A DNA stretch of 64,000 nt from Caprimulgus europaeus (lineage: Eukaryota; Chordata; Aves; Caprimulgiformes; Caprimulgidae), in assembly GCA_907165065.1 (NCBI GenBank), contig OU015527.1, positions 23,945,686-24,009,685 on the forward strand, read 5' to 3'. How positions within the stretch are numbered: the stretch's first letter is position 1; each line of letters begins with the position of its first letter. The notes below the pieces were generated by a model that was given only the letters and a program-made list of their open reading frames with translations, did not search any database and had not been told where the DNA came from. This document shows positions 22,373 to 35,600 of the stretch, piece by piece. Both the position numbers and the translations under genes were made by a program.

Positions 22373-25300
22373 TTACTTGGCTACACTTTGCTCTCTAACT
22401 TCCCAGAGAGGTTGACTTTTCTGTAGCAACTGGATGAGGCATAAACATCTCTGTGGGATATGGAGCTCTGCTTCCTTACAAAATGTTTTCAAGGTGGAGC
22501 TGAGACATCAATCTGATGTGCAAGTCTCCAATCGTGACAGCAGTGTGGCATTGTCATCAGGCAGCAGTAATTCAGTAATAAGTGTGCTGCCCTAAGATGC
22601 TGGCAAGGTGCCTGCCCACATCATGTCCTGCTCTGAACAAAGAAGTTTCACAACCAACGCAATGAGAAAAATATATACATCTCAGCTGTTCAACAAATGT
22701 TAGGCCTGTTTTCTCAGCCCCTCCTTATTTACAGCTCATCTTAGAAAAAGTAAGAAAGACTATTATTTTACTTCTGCTGCAAGCTGGATAACTCAGACCA
22801 TTGTTATTCACGTGTGTATATAAAAGGTTCTTTTTTTTTTTTTTCAGACATCATATATCAAAAATCACTATGTCAGTAATCAGACAAAATTGTACAAACT
22901 AGATGACCTGTATTTTCTGCAACGTGGAAGCTGCAGTCACCTGTATACTAATGACAGGTTACCTCAAACAACAGTCATAAAACTGGAACACACAAAATAA
23001 ATGAATATTGTTGACAGTTTTTCAAAGTTCCTAGAGAAGGAAAGCAAAACTTTTTAACTGAAAAGCAGGGGGTTTTTGTTATTTCAGATGTTTACAGCTA
23101 GTGTGACTATTAGAATGGATATAATTTTGTCTGGATGAGCTGCAGGGTGAAGAATGAATATTACTACATTTGATCCAAATTGTGGAATGGAAATTTGCAA
23201 AACTCTGAAATAATTGTGGATGTTAAGAATGGAGACAAAATATTTGTTTCCAAATTATGGCCATCACTGAAACTTATGTTGTGTGAAATGAAAGAAATAC
23301 TGTGTAAAGGAAATTATTTAGCTTTAGAACCTCATGTACTAAAGTCTCTCTGTTGCAGCATAAAAGATCTATTAGGTAAGTCCCATATAGTTTAATTGAG
23401 TTTGTTCAAAGAAGAGCTAAAAATATTGATGAAAAGGCTGCAGTGGGAATAAAGACATAATGTGAACTTTTTCTGTGAAATTAAATAGTATGAAATTATT
23501 TAAACATAAACAAAAGGAGAAAAAAGAGAAAAAATAAATACAAAATAGAGATATATATTAAAATTCAAAATAAAGCATTCCTGAAAGAGAGGAAGACATG
23601 GGAATCTATAATTACACATTATATTCTCTGCAAAACAGGAGAATTAGCCTTGTAAAAAAGGTTTAATAGCAAGTTTTGTTTCTTTTTGTGTGAAAGAGAT
23701 TTCATGTAATTCTACAGGAGATGTAGTAAATACCCTCTCCATGGATGTAGAGGAATTTACTGTTTGCCAAGGTATTGAAATAAAAAAATTAAAAATTAAT
23801 GTAGGTAAGTATTTACTGGACTATCATGCAGTGGGATATTACATTTGGTTATGAATGCATGGATAAGGGGAGCATTTATGAAGTCTGTGCAAGACTGTCC
23901 AAATTTCTGAGCCTAAGAACTGTGATTCTTTCAGGCTATACATGGGAGAAGGGTTCCAACAAATCATATCTCTCAAGACTGGATCAGATGCTGGCCTTAA
24001 TTAATGTAATGGCTGAAACATTCAGAATTTATTTTAATCTCATAAGTATATTCTCAAATATTTTTTCAATCTGTGGCACACAGAGAGGGTAAGTGACTTA
24101 GTGAAATGGTGGACAACTAATAATAAAAGTGAGCTGCAGTTCTTTAATCAACTCTCAATACACAACAATAAGTAAAAACATTTATATCTAGGCTTATTGC
24201 AGATAGATCACGCAAAATATCAAGTGTTTTAGACAAACAAACAAACAAACAAATCCCAAAACCCACACAAACAAAAAACCAGTTACTGTTTCTGTTATTT
24301 ATTAGGTTTATAGCTTCTTCAAACAAATAAAAAAAAGCGGGTCTATTCTTTATGTACATTCCTTATACTTCCAATGAAAACTGGGAGACAATTTTCAGTG
24401 TGTCTGTTCTCATCACCAACCTAAATTTTACCTTTTTCCTTTTGATTCCTTGTTATTATCTCAGCAATTATACACAGTTTATTTGCTGTTCTTGCTGTAT
24501 CACTGTTGCTCTTGAATCTTGTTTTATGTCGGTCTAGGACAAGATGAAGCATTCATTTCCTGTATTCAGTGAATTAGTATATTGAAGTTACTGCTTCTTT
24601 CAAATCAAAATTGTGTAAATATTTCAATTCATAGAGCTTTAATACATGATAAAACTTTTCAGAATAGATTATAAGTAAGTGTGAATTCTTAAAACCATTC
24701 TTGCCCCAAATCTGTTTGCTATTGCATGAATACATTCAAACTTGGTGTAGATAACTGTGAGAGTATGCCCTAATTTCTGCAAATTTATACACAACATGAA
24801 GAAAGGCAATCTCTCCTAAAATAGAAGGTACACAAAGATACATTAAAACTAATAAAGCAGAAATTGAAGCAGTTTTTAAAATGACAGTTTAATGAAAGCA
24901 GTGTAAAAATACTATCAGTCTGATGGAAAATATCTGTCCTCAACTATTCTGGAATGATGGAAGATTGTGAGTCCCTTCAGTAAATTTTTACCAGTCTATG
25001 GTTATACCAACAGTAGGTCAGGCATGACCTGTTTCTTTTAATATCATGGCAGTGACACTGCACAACACAAAACCTGTCAGATGACTCGTAGATCCTGTAT
25101 TGGTCCTTCTACGCTAAAGGAATCCTTCAAAAGTATTGCATGTCATCGTTCATGGATTTATAATTAAGTTGCAACTTGCATTTTTATTTTAAATAAAAAC
25201 CCAAGACTGTAAAATAACTGTAGTAATGTTGTGCATGAGGTAGGAAAATGAGAGCCTTAATAAATGGCATTACATAAATCTAGTATATTACCTATCATTG

Positions 25301-28149
25301 TATCTGAATCCATAAATACTAAAATCAAACTGTAATGAAAGTGATCTGTTATTTTATCCTTTTAGATTTCTTTAGTTTGCTGATGTTTGCTTGATGGTTT
25401 CAGGCACCTTTTCTTATCAACCATTTTCCATTTCTGCACAGTATTTTATACTCCACATTGCATTTTTAGAGCAGAATTACATATCCAAATTCTGTCTTTG
25501 TTATAACCCACAAACAACCTTGACTGACAGTAGCAAAAAGTTAGTCTCTAGTTTATATTATTTTTTTACACTATGATTTTTTTACACTATGCCTTACCGT
25601 CAACATATACATAATCATTTACAATTCTAGCAGAGACATTGATGCAGCAGTGGTCAAGGATATGCCATTATTTCAAATTTAAAATCCTCTGATATAACTC
25701 AGCAGTGTAAATTTGCTTTAGGCAGATGGCACAAAGGTTCTCAGATTCTACTTTTTGTCTCCAAAATGTGAAAATAGTTAGGTTTTTTTGTTTTTTGTTT
25801 TTGTTTTTTTTTTTTTTATATATATTCCAAGAAGGAAAGAAAAACATCAAGGAAGAAGTTTGAACAATATGAAAGTGACTCAGGTAAGTACTCTTAACAA
25901 TTAATCTGTGCAGCTGATTGGTCCATAATTTATAAAAGAAACACCAGGAAGAAGTTACTAATACACTGGGGACACTATCCTGGAAAATTGCTTGAATCTC
26001 AGTGCTGACTAGGTAATGTCATTTTGTTTATAAGGTACCATACTTCATACGTTTTCACATACAAGTTTCTGAATTTGCTTCACTGAGATTGGAGGTAATC
26101 AGAGCTGTGCTCCTGAGAAGAGCTTGCATCTGAATCTTAGTCCTGTCAAGGACATTGCTGGCAGGTTGTTTTCTCTGTTTCTCTTTTTTAAAAAAATATA
26201 TTTCATAGTCCTATATTTAACTTATGTAATCTAAGGAGTGCCAGAAAGGCTACAGCACCGTTTGTGGTTTTACTTTGTTTGTTTGTTTTGTGTGTGTGTG
26301 TGGTTTTTTTTGTTTTGTTTTTGTGTTTTTTGTTTGTTTGTTTTTTTCCAGTTATTCCTTTTTTTTTTCCTTTCTGCATTGAAATAACCCAAGGGCTCTA
26401 CACCTGTGTGTGTGGTTGGCCACACATATTTTGCTGTGAGGCACAGAGGCTGAGCAAGCTTTTACATCTACAAGAACCCTTCCAAGAAAGTCTTTATTTC
26501 TCCACTTCCTCACAAAACCTCCTTTTCAGATAAAGTTTATTTTAGTTTATGTGTGGTCTCGCATGGAAAGAAGTCTAATGACCTTTAGAAACTGAAAGGT
26601 TCTCATGTAACTAGTATGAGGAAAGCCTTATTTCACTGCTGTAGCAACTACAGGTTGCATACTAAAACTCCGTATTAGATGCTGCACAAAGACAGAAAAT
26701 GAGAAATCTGAGAGAAGTATAAGACAACACTTGAACCATAATTTGAGAAACAGTAAACCTTGTCAGTTACACTAGTTGATGCGCTATCAAGAAACTATAG
26801 TATCCACTTTGATGAAGAAGTTTAAACCTGACTATTAAGGTATGTTATATGAGTCCTGGTCTGCTGGCCATTTTTGACAACTTGAAAGTTCTTGTTCAAA
26901 GAACTTTGCTCTACTTTTGAATATGATGTAATTTTTGTATTCCCACGACTAAACAGAAATTTGTAAGATCCACTGAGGGCATTTCTGAGGTCATAAAATG
27001 TTATTAGCTCAGTATTTCAGTTTCAACCCCTTGTTGAAAAAATATAAATGTTTACAATTGAGATATGAATTCAAGCTCGAGCATTAAAAATATTGGATGA
27101 AATCCTAGGGTCACTGAAATCAGTGATCAAACTAACTCCATAGATTCAGCATTTAATGTCTGAATCTTTACAGTATTTTACTATTTGCTTAGTATAGGAT
27201 AATGAACAAAAACATTCTGAAGCATCTAAGGAAGACAGGTTACATTTCAGTTCAGAAACAGATTAGCTCAAAAGCAAGTGCTATTACTACAGATACTAGT
27301 GGGGCAAAATTTTAACCATAGTCAAGTGAAACCACTGCAAAAGCAGAAAAATCTTAAACAAACTAGAACAATTCCTTACAAAATTGTAATATATAAAGCA
27401 TACAGAGAAACTATCATACAGGATTGGGACAAACCATCATTATTATGATAAAAGATGAACAGCGTTGCCGAGGAAAAAAAAATGTTTCTCTGAAAAGGAA
27501 TGTGAAGAAATGGAGGGAGAAAAGTACACAGGCACATAATATGCACTATACATACACAACTGAAACATAAAAATGTAGTAAACTCCCTAATGAACACTGT
27601 TTGGAAAGGCAAAGTTATTTGCCTCTGGTTGTAGAAAAATCTTTCCCTTTTGTGTTAATAGTAACCTATATCCACAATGGAAAGAAAACCAAACCAAAAC
27701 AAAACCCAGAACAAAACAAAACACTTCTGATTTGAAGGAAGCTCTATAAATATGTTGCACATTCAGCACTCTGCCACAATCCTCCCCTGACATTCATCCA
27801 GATGAAAATACACAGCTGCAGTGCCCTTTCTCGTTGTGTCAATAGGCATTGTAATCATTTAGCAACCAAGTTAATTTTAGCCTCATCATGAAAATATAAG
27901 GGTATATAAGTGCATTTATTTCTTCTTTTGGATAGGGTGATGTTGATATAAAGGTGTGTCCTTACAGTCAAATATAATCCTATTTTAGGAGACACTACTT
28001 GGATTTACCCACCAAAGGTTAAAGACTGAAAATACCTTTTGTATGCCCATCTTCCTGTACATTCTCTGCATGCGTGTAAGTGGATAACACAGTCCTGCTG
28101 AAATGTTGTATTTGTTGTAATATCTTTCTTTAGAAATCTCTATTTATAA
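22373..28149. other. Long AT-rich unique stretch, no gene recognised
   Basis: Holds a TATATAAAAGG string at 22817-22827 followed by a T-run ending in CAG (22847), (CAAA)n at 24233-24253, T/G-rich low complexity at about 26262-26355 and an A/C run at about 27683-27722. Open frames reach 89 codons (23826-24092 is 88) without family motifs. I could not place an exon or another transposon with confidence. Confidence 0.5.
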
Positions 28150-28450
28150 ACATTATAGTTTGGAGCACCATTTTGCAAGTTTGGAGAAAATGGTGCTGTG
28201 TGCAACATGTTAGAGCGCTCTTGCACTGTGAATGCTATTTGTTCATTGCTCTGAGCTCCAGCTGATTAAAACAAGACTGCTGTATCTTGCAGGTTGAGAG
28301 TGAGTCCTAGTCACAGTCAATGATCTAATGCATAAATAGAAGGATCAGCATGGGTCTTTCATTAAGAAGCTGTCTGAGATTCTAGCTGCTGCCCTAGCTA
28401 CCTGGCAGTGTGCTGACAGCTACAGCAATTGCCTAGGAACAAGAAGAAAA
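28150..28450. other. High-complexity block, possible conserved non-coding element
   Basis: This block contrasts with its flanks by balanced composition and absence of homopolymers. It contains TTCATTGCTCTGAGCTCCAG, CAGCTGATTAAAACAAG, an ATGCATAAATAG string and CTACAGCAATTGCC. No long open frame crosses it. The assignment rests on appearance only. Confidence 0.2.
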
Positions 28451-30039
28451 AAACTGGCTTAGGCAAGGTCCCTGAGCTACAAGCAGACATCAGAATTTAA
28501 AGTTCCCAAAATATAGCAACAATATTTGTAAGCAAAGTAAAATAGGAAAGCTGAGTAACTAGGAATATGTGATTCTCCCTTTTAAATCATTGCTGAACAA
28601 AATCCCTCAGCAACTGAGCAAGTTTCTAGTGTGTATAGTCCACACAAAGAAAATTAAGAATTAATGGGTAAATAAAGGGGAACAATTAATATTTAAGTTG
28701 GTCAGAAAGAGAGACAAAAACTCTCCTTAACAGAGAACTTGAAGTGAAGTCTGACATGCCCCAAGTGTGAGAAAAAACAAAATCTGGTCAACACTTCAAG
28801 TACTAGAGGTGTTTTTCTGAAGATTCCATAAAATAACTCTGTAAACATCTGGGTATAAGAATGTGCCATAATTAATCTAAACTTCCAGATGTTTCAAGTT
28901 TTCTAGCCTCCAGGCAATGGCAAATCTTTCTGTAACAATTTATGTAGGGTGAAAATGAGATCATATATAAGAGATAGTGACTTACACAAGGGAATGGCTT
29001 ATTTGCTATAATTGCAATGATTTTTCATGCCTATTTAAACACACTTATGGTGTCTAGCTAGAACGGAAAATGGGCATAGTAATAGAGACTTCTTGCAGAA
29101 TTGTATGCACAGTCACTCTGCCTTAATTTTCTTAAGCACACTAATCAGCCCTTAGCAGTGTTTGGCTTCTAGGCATCTCTTAGTATGTTGACCTCTTTAT
29201 ATTGAAATAAGTTATTTTGCTTAATAGTAAGTAGGGTTCTTTGAAATAAGTAGGGTTCTGCTTCTATCCAAGGTTCAACTAGTTCCTGCACCTGAAGGCA
29301 AATGTCACCAAAAAATTCAGTAAATGAAAACCCTGCATGGACATGATTTCTACTCAGATGCCAGTAGCTATTGCTACGTATCACAGTAGAGAAGGCATGC
29401 ATTCAGTATTGACCGAATCTTAAAAGTTTTGTTTTCTACTTTGTAAAAAACTCACCTTGAAAATCAATACTTGGTACCCATCTGTCAGGCAGACATGATT
29501 AGTACAGATGAGAAAAGCTGTCAAGAGGAGGAAAATAATATAGGGAGGGGGAAGACGACTACCTGATTTTCAGGTGTACACCAATTTTTGACCATTGCCT
29601 TTGACTGCTGGTAGCTAGAGTTTCTGGTGTGCCCAGCCAATGATAGGAAGGAATGACACAGGATGCAGGAGGAAAAAACATGACTTCCAGGCAAAACAAG
29701 CACTTGTAGCAAATTCTATACTGTATTTTCAGGAGCAACAATCTCCTCCTCTTTAAAAACTAAATTCTATGAGGAAATCAGCCCTTTGAAGAAAAATACC
29801 CAGTTCAAATTGAACTATGGCTATAAATAGATATTTACTTTAAAGCGCTCACAAACACCTTGCTTCTGAAAATAATACAGCCCATTTTCACCAAAACATT
29901 GAGAGTCTTGGATCCTTCTGTAATCTTAGCAGAAACTTGAATGGCCAGGTAGTAGCAACTTCTAAAAATATCTTCTTTGTCCTGCACCTCAGTTGGAAGG
30001 AACATTTCTTCTTTCTGATATTTAGCAGTGCTTGTATAC
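28451..30039. other. AT-rich unique sequence, no gene recognised
   Basis: Contains a small tandem duplication of AAGTAGGGTTCT (29229-29240 and 29248-29259, period 19). Nothing else was recognised. Confidence 0.55.
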
Positions 30040-30150
30040 ACAGAATCACAGAAGCACAGAATGTCAGGGATTGGAAGGGACTTCGAAAGATCATCTACTC
30101 CAATCCCCTTGCTGGAGCAGGAACACCTAGATGAGATTACACAGGAATAC
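30040..30150 (-). mobile_element. CR1 3' tail fragment
   Basis: The plus strand shows the reverse complement of a CR1 end: CACAGAATCACAGAAGCACAG (octamer tail), GGGATTGGAAGGGACTTCG, AAAGATCATCT, then TGCTGGAGCAGGAACACC and TAGATGAGATTACACAGGA. This matches the last ~110 bases of the young copies at 1-1442 and 21241-22372, so it is the same or a close subfamily, severely 5'-truncated. Confidence 0.93.
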
Positions 30151-31599
30151 CTATATTCCTTTCAAAAGGCTAAACCCTGTGTCATGTTTAAATAGAAATA
30201 CTCTATCTGCAGAGCTGACAGTAATGGTGGGCTGGAGACAGGGGCTTTTCCTAAGTAATACTGTGTCCCTTGAGCTGCTTATTTTGCAGCTTGGTCTGCC
30301 ATATATATAAAAGTTGTCTAAAGTGGTTTTCAACTGCAGGCTTGGCAAGCCCAAATGTGTAGGATAGGTGAGCTGGCTTAGGGCTCTGGCTACCCAACAC
30401 TTGTGCTGTGTTCTGTACAGCATCACTCTGCTGCAGGTCACTCCAGAGCCTTGTAAAGGCACAGTTCCTCACATCTTCCCTCCCTACTCTACACTCAGCT
30501 GTTGTCACAAAAGTTAGGAAGGCTCCCGAAGTAATTGATCTAATTCTGCTTATGTTACAATACCAGGGAAGATCCAGCTGACTTTATTGGAAGTAAAATC
30601 ACAGTTGCAATAAAGATAAAAGAGAGGGAAAGTGATATGTTAGGAAACCTAATCCTTTTACCAGCTTATGTAGAATTATTTTTTGGTGGGAAAAGCATAG
30701 GTGGCTACACTCGTCAAAAATATAAGCTTAGCTTTATTTGCACCTAGGTCTGCAGCAGGTATATGGTTATATGAATAAAACTGCATGTGTGAAGTTTGGC
30801 TATAGAAGTTCTGTAATCTTAATGTTCACATCATACCAAGATGAGATATTTGGTTTAATATCAATAGTTAGTTTTGGTTGTAATGATTTGCCCAGAGGGT
30901 CTTACTTTTCAAGTGGCAATCGCATGTCATCCTTTCACAGTGGAAACAAGGTATTTGGGAATGAATACTTGTGATCTCCAGCATGTTTACTGAGAGAATA
31001 GAGGTAATTGTAGAATCAATATCTCCTTTAAAGATAAAGGTTGTACTGCTTAATACCTTATACAATGAAATTATTATACTGAGTAAGAAACCTTATAAGA
31101 AGTGCCTACCTCTTGTAAATTTAATGAACCAACTCAAACAACTTGTATTATCTAAAATAACGTGAAAGATTTAGAAATCTCAGAGCATGTGAAATTGGTG
31201 CATAATATTTCAAGCTGAAAATAAAGGCAATAAAAGCACTTTTTGGACTTTCCTTGGGGGTCATCAGCTATTTGGTAGAGATGAGATCCTCCTGACTATG
31301 TGGGACAAAGCTTATCTTTGCCAACAGCCTGGTATGGCTGGTAAGAAACTTGAGAAAGTTTTAAACTAGGAATGACTGGGGAGGGAGAGATTCCTCAACA
31401 AGTGAAGAAGCTGTGGGTGGGGTATGCAAGCCCTAGGCCAGGCGTGGTAAGAGGAGAAGGGATATAATAATGAATAAAACAGACCTGAAGTGCAACCTCT
31501 CTGATCACAGGCGTATAAACAAGTAAGCTTTTGCAGGACAGCCTTGTGGAGAAAGCTCTCAGGCCTGTACTGGAGAATCAGCACACTTGGATGCCCTTC
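30151..31599. other. Unique sequence with a GC-richer segment, no gene recognised
   Basis: The stretch 30220-30520 is GC-richer than its surroundings and has two overlapping minus-strand frames (103 and 85 codons, 30151-30508), but neither shows a recognisable domain. It may be an unrecognised repeat. The remainder is AT-rich. Confidence 0.45.
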
Positions 31600-31683
31600 T
31601 GTGGTGGGTTGACCCTGGCTGGATGCCAAGTGCTGATCACTCCCCCTTCTCAGCTGTACAGGGGGAGAAAAATATGACAAAAA
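31600..31683 (-). mobile_element. 3' tip of an ERVL-like LTR
   Basis: On the plus strand it starts TGTGGTGGGTTGACCCTGGC and continues TGGATGCCAAGTGC, the reverse complement of the standard LTR terminus (GGGTCAACCCACCACA). A CTGAGAAGGGGGAGTGAT block follows in minus orientation. About 80 bases remain; the rest of the LTR is absent. Confidence 0.75.
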
Positions 31684-31998
31684 GTTTCAGAATTGAGCTG
31701 ATTGACTCAGCTTTGACCAGCAGCGGGTCATCCCAAACTCTCCTTCACTGCGCAGCAGAATTCAAAACTGAAGTACTGCCTCTTTAAATTAATTTTGCTA
31801 CAACTGGGCAATTTTTTTGTGTAACTCAGTTTCAGTGCTTTGTTTTTCTGCCATAGATCTGATGGAAATAAAATCTCTAACTACTCAAACAATTCTGCCT
31901 TCGTAATTAATTTAGAAGCAAACAATTTAATGTGCCTGTTCAGGAAAAATAAGTGCAATCTGATCTCATTTGAATTAAAATCCCTGGCACTAAGGTAG
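31684..31998. other. AT-rich spacer, no gene recognised
   Basis: Spacer between two LTR pieces of opposite orientation. The five bases before the next LTR (GGTAG, 31994-31998) are a candidate target-site copy. Confidence 0.5.
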
Positions 31999-32648
31999 TG
32001 TCCCAGTTTTTAGCTGTAACAGTGCTTTTTAGTTTCTTTTTAGTAGCTAGAATAGTGCTACATTTTGCTTTCAGCTTGGGATTTGTTATGAGAGAAACAC
32101 TGATAACATACCAGTATTTGCATTTTTGTTGCTGGAAGTGAAGGACTTTGTGTTTTGTTAGTCTACAAGTGCAAGATCTAAGGGGGTGAGGAATATTTAC
32201 ATTAATAAACTAAATTGGTGTTTGGATGTGCCAATAGGGTATTCCATATCATGTCATGTCTAGTATATCAGTGAGGGTCTCTTCCTCTTTTGGGTCTCTC
32301 TGACTTTCACTTGGGCTCTCGCTCTTTCAGGATTGCAGTTTCGGTTCAGGATTATCACTCTTCTGGGATTGTTATCTGGGAAAGGGGCTGAACTTGGTCA
32401 GCAGGTGATGAGCAGTTGTACTGGGTATCACTCATTTGCATATTTTATTTCTATTGTTAACATTACTATTTTAATATCTGGTTTATTTTATTTCAATTAT
32501 TAAGTTGTTCTTGTCTCAACCTATGAGTCTTCTTACCCTTGCTCCCAATCCTCTCCCCTATTCCCCGGGTGAGGGGGACAGGAGTAGAGAGTGAGTGAAC
32601 AGCTGTGTTTGGCTGATAGCCAAGTGCTAGCCACGTGAAACCACCACA
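31999..32648 (+). mobile_element. Complete ERVL-like solo LTR, 650 bp
   Basis: Begins TGTCCCAGTTTTTAGCTG and ends GAAACCACCACA, with canonical TG...CA termini. The five bases before (GGTAG, 31994-31998) and after (GCTAG, 32649-32653) match at four of five positions, consistent with a 5-bp ERVL target-site duplication carrying one substitution. Inside are AGTAGCTAGAATAGTGC, AAGTGCAAGATCTAAGGGGG, ATTCCATATCATGTCATG, a CT-rich promoter-like stretch near 32277-32330, and CTCAACCTATGAGTCTTC close to the 3' end. No viral genes adjoin it: recombination between the two LTRs of a provirus would have left this single copy. Sister copies lie at 17542-18157, 20210-20824 and 57300-57452, all in the opposite orientation. 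Confidence 0.9.
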
Positions 32649-35600
32649 GCTAGATATTTTCCTGCCAGAGAATGACAACGGACTTACAGTTACAGGAGAG
32701 ATTACATCAACTTCTCTCTTATTTTCTGTTCTTTGCTCTAAAATATAATCTAGTCATAAAATTGAATATTTGCTCAGTAGTCTCTAATCAGGCAATAGAA
32801 AATATATGATCAGTCCCATTGTGGTTTTGCAAATCAGACATTGTCTTTCTGCCATGTTATGAAACTAGGCTACAGATCTTGAACATCCCACAGAAACTCC
32901 ATTTTGACCTTTCCCCAGATGAGAGGAAACAGCTGGCTACAGGGCTAAGGAGATATAGTAAAAATAAAATAAAATCAGGATTTAAATACTTATATGCACA
33001 GTACTTTAAAGAATTTAATCTTACTGAAAAACTTAGGAGAAACTTCATATTGATTCCCATTCTGTTTCCTTTATTTTACTTTTTAATGTGTCTCTTGAAA
33101 TAATGGAACTCTAAATTTGGTTTCTGTAGTAACTTCTTATAATATAAAATACACTGCTGTGTCAGTAGTGACTTCAGACTGCTTTTTTTTACTCTCTGAA
33201 AGCACATAAATTGAGGTGTGCTTTAGCAACAGGAGCTTTTGTTTATCACAATCCAGGGGCATATTCTAATAACAGATATCTAATTAGAAAATCAAGTAGC
33301 CTGTCTTCCCTTAGAGGAAACACTCCAGTTTTCATAATAATATTAAAAAATTAGTAATTTTTTTTGGTTTTTATTGTTTCAATCAGAAAGGTTATTCAAT
33401 CAGAAAAAACCCCTAACATACATTTAAAATACAATAAAAATTGTTTTAAAAAATTAAAAGTTCCCTTACTCAACAACTTAAATGAGCTTACATTAATAAT
33501 TTCTATGTCATACTTGTTAAATGTTATAGAGTAACTGCCTGTTTCTAGTTTGTTCCATGTCTTCTTTCATTATTATAATGTCTACCATTAAATATCCAAT
33601 CCTATCCTAAGTTAATTTGCATCAGGCTTAATATGATTTGAACCTTTTAAGATTTACGGATATATTTGGTTTCTCATTAGTTTCTGACAATCAAAATGTG
33701 CAAAATAAAAGGATTGCTACTACTGCATCAGTATATTTAGTTGCTTTCTTTCTAACACCCTTTTTATCTCTAAGGCAAGGGAAGCAGCTGGGCACTTTGT
33801 CAAATACATTCAAACCTACTTCATAATTTCCAAGCAAAAGTTGTCAAGAAAAAGATAGAAATATCCTCTTTGGTCAGTCTTTCAAGTCTTCTATCACGGT
33901 AAGGGTCCAATCTCTTTCTCTCGTTTTTTTTTTGTTGTTGTTGTTTTTTTTTTTTCCCCCCACTATATTCATTGAGCTAGCAGAAAGGATCCCCTGAAAA
34001 GTGAAAACATTCTTGCAAGATTTTTGTTTGCTAGATTTATTTTTTGTTACTGTTTTGTTTGTTTGTTATTGTACTTCCCAGGTGCTTTAAGTGTATAGGT
34101 TATTTCTACAGTGCTGTTTGTCCTCTGTGGAAATCATTTGAAACCACACTTGCTCCTGCGTGAAAGAGACAAAGGTAGCTCAATTTTTACATATCATTTC
34201 ATTACACTAATGTGTACCACACTGATTCAGCCCTATTCTACTTTAAAAAGTGAGACTCTTTGAGGAGTTATTTCTATTAATAATGTGCTTTGCATGATTC
34301 AGACAAACTGAGTGATTAAAATGTCTCCAGAAGGACCATAATTTCCTAGAACAATTCTTACAGAGCAGAGGATGACAGAATTATCTTTGACCTCCTGTAC
34401 ATAAGGCAACTTGCATACCTTAAGGTATGCTTAGATTTTAAAGCTTGATATTGTGAAAGGTATTTTAATTTTGTAAAATGAATCAGTTCATGCAGAATAC
34501 CAACTTCAAAATGCTAGCAACCCTGATCAAAGACTAAGTTGTTCTAATTGGGTAATTGGTAAAATAATGTCTTAGCTCTTTTATTTAAATAATCTTCATC
34601 GCTCACATCTCTGATCTATGAATTCTTTACTGCCTAGAAAAGTTAAATTAAAATTATGCTTTTCTTTGACAAGACAATACAATATTCTTTGTCTGTAATG
34701 AATTACATCGGTATATTTGTCAGTATAAATTTTCTGGCAACAGTAATAAACTATTCCATCATTCATTTTATTTCTGGAGAAAAAAAATATCTTCTTATTT
34801 GTTCTGACAGTATTTCCATTACTCTTCAAAAAAGACTTGGCAATACTTCAAACCGAGTGTTATTAGAAAACATTCTATTACTGCTCAGTAAATATATTAC
34901 TTTATTTTCCATTATATTTACCACTCTCCAAAGAAAGATTTGCTTTGATTACTTTGGTCTGCTCTGGTATAGAAACAGCCTACTTCAGAATCTGTCTGTC
35001 CACAAAAGTAAGTGGCTTTCCATGGAAGCACCTCTCACATTTATAATAACATTGCAGTGGCACAACTCACTACAATTTCCTCTCATCATCCAGTCCTAGC
35101 ACTCCTACACATGGTGTATAATTATATTTCTAATAAACAGGTATAAGTCAACTTGCTATAACTGTCAAACTCCTTTAATTTTAGTTTATATAAATTAATA
35201 TGTCCCGTGCTGTGACTCTAGTTTGTTCGCAGCTCTAATTAGAAAAGAGGCCCTCCAGAGTATCTGTTTAGTGTTCAGTTTTCAAATGCTTTCATTAAAA
35301 ATAGCAACACATTTAACATTTTGAATTGGGAATATTCTATGCTATGTACCAGTGTCCATTCAAAGCTCAGCTATGCCCTGAAAGGGCAGGTCTGCAGTGT
35401 CAGTACTATGCTCTCAGCTGAACTTCATCTGAAATTCTTCAGGTAACAAAGACAAAAATTGGAGTCTTTACTGAAAACAGAGTATGCAAAACCAATGCCA
35501 TAATTAAGATTTTAGAGGTAACATATGTGACCCAAAAAATTCAGTATTGTTGTGTTAAGCTTATATTTGGGAAGTTGTGACTTATGAACATGAACTTAGT

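Noticed and set aside
22817-22847. TATATAAAAGG string followed by a T-run and CAG
   Set aside because: TATA-like strings are common in AT-rich DNA, and no transcript-like structure follows.
34656-35099. 147-codon open frame (plus strand), the longest outside repeats
   Set aside because: No domain or motif, Ile/Leu/Phe/Ser-rich as expected from AT-rich DNA, no splice context at its ends; one frame of this size is expected by chance in 64 kb of this composition.
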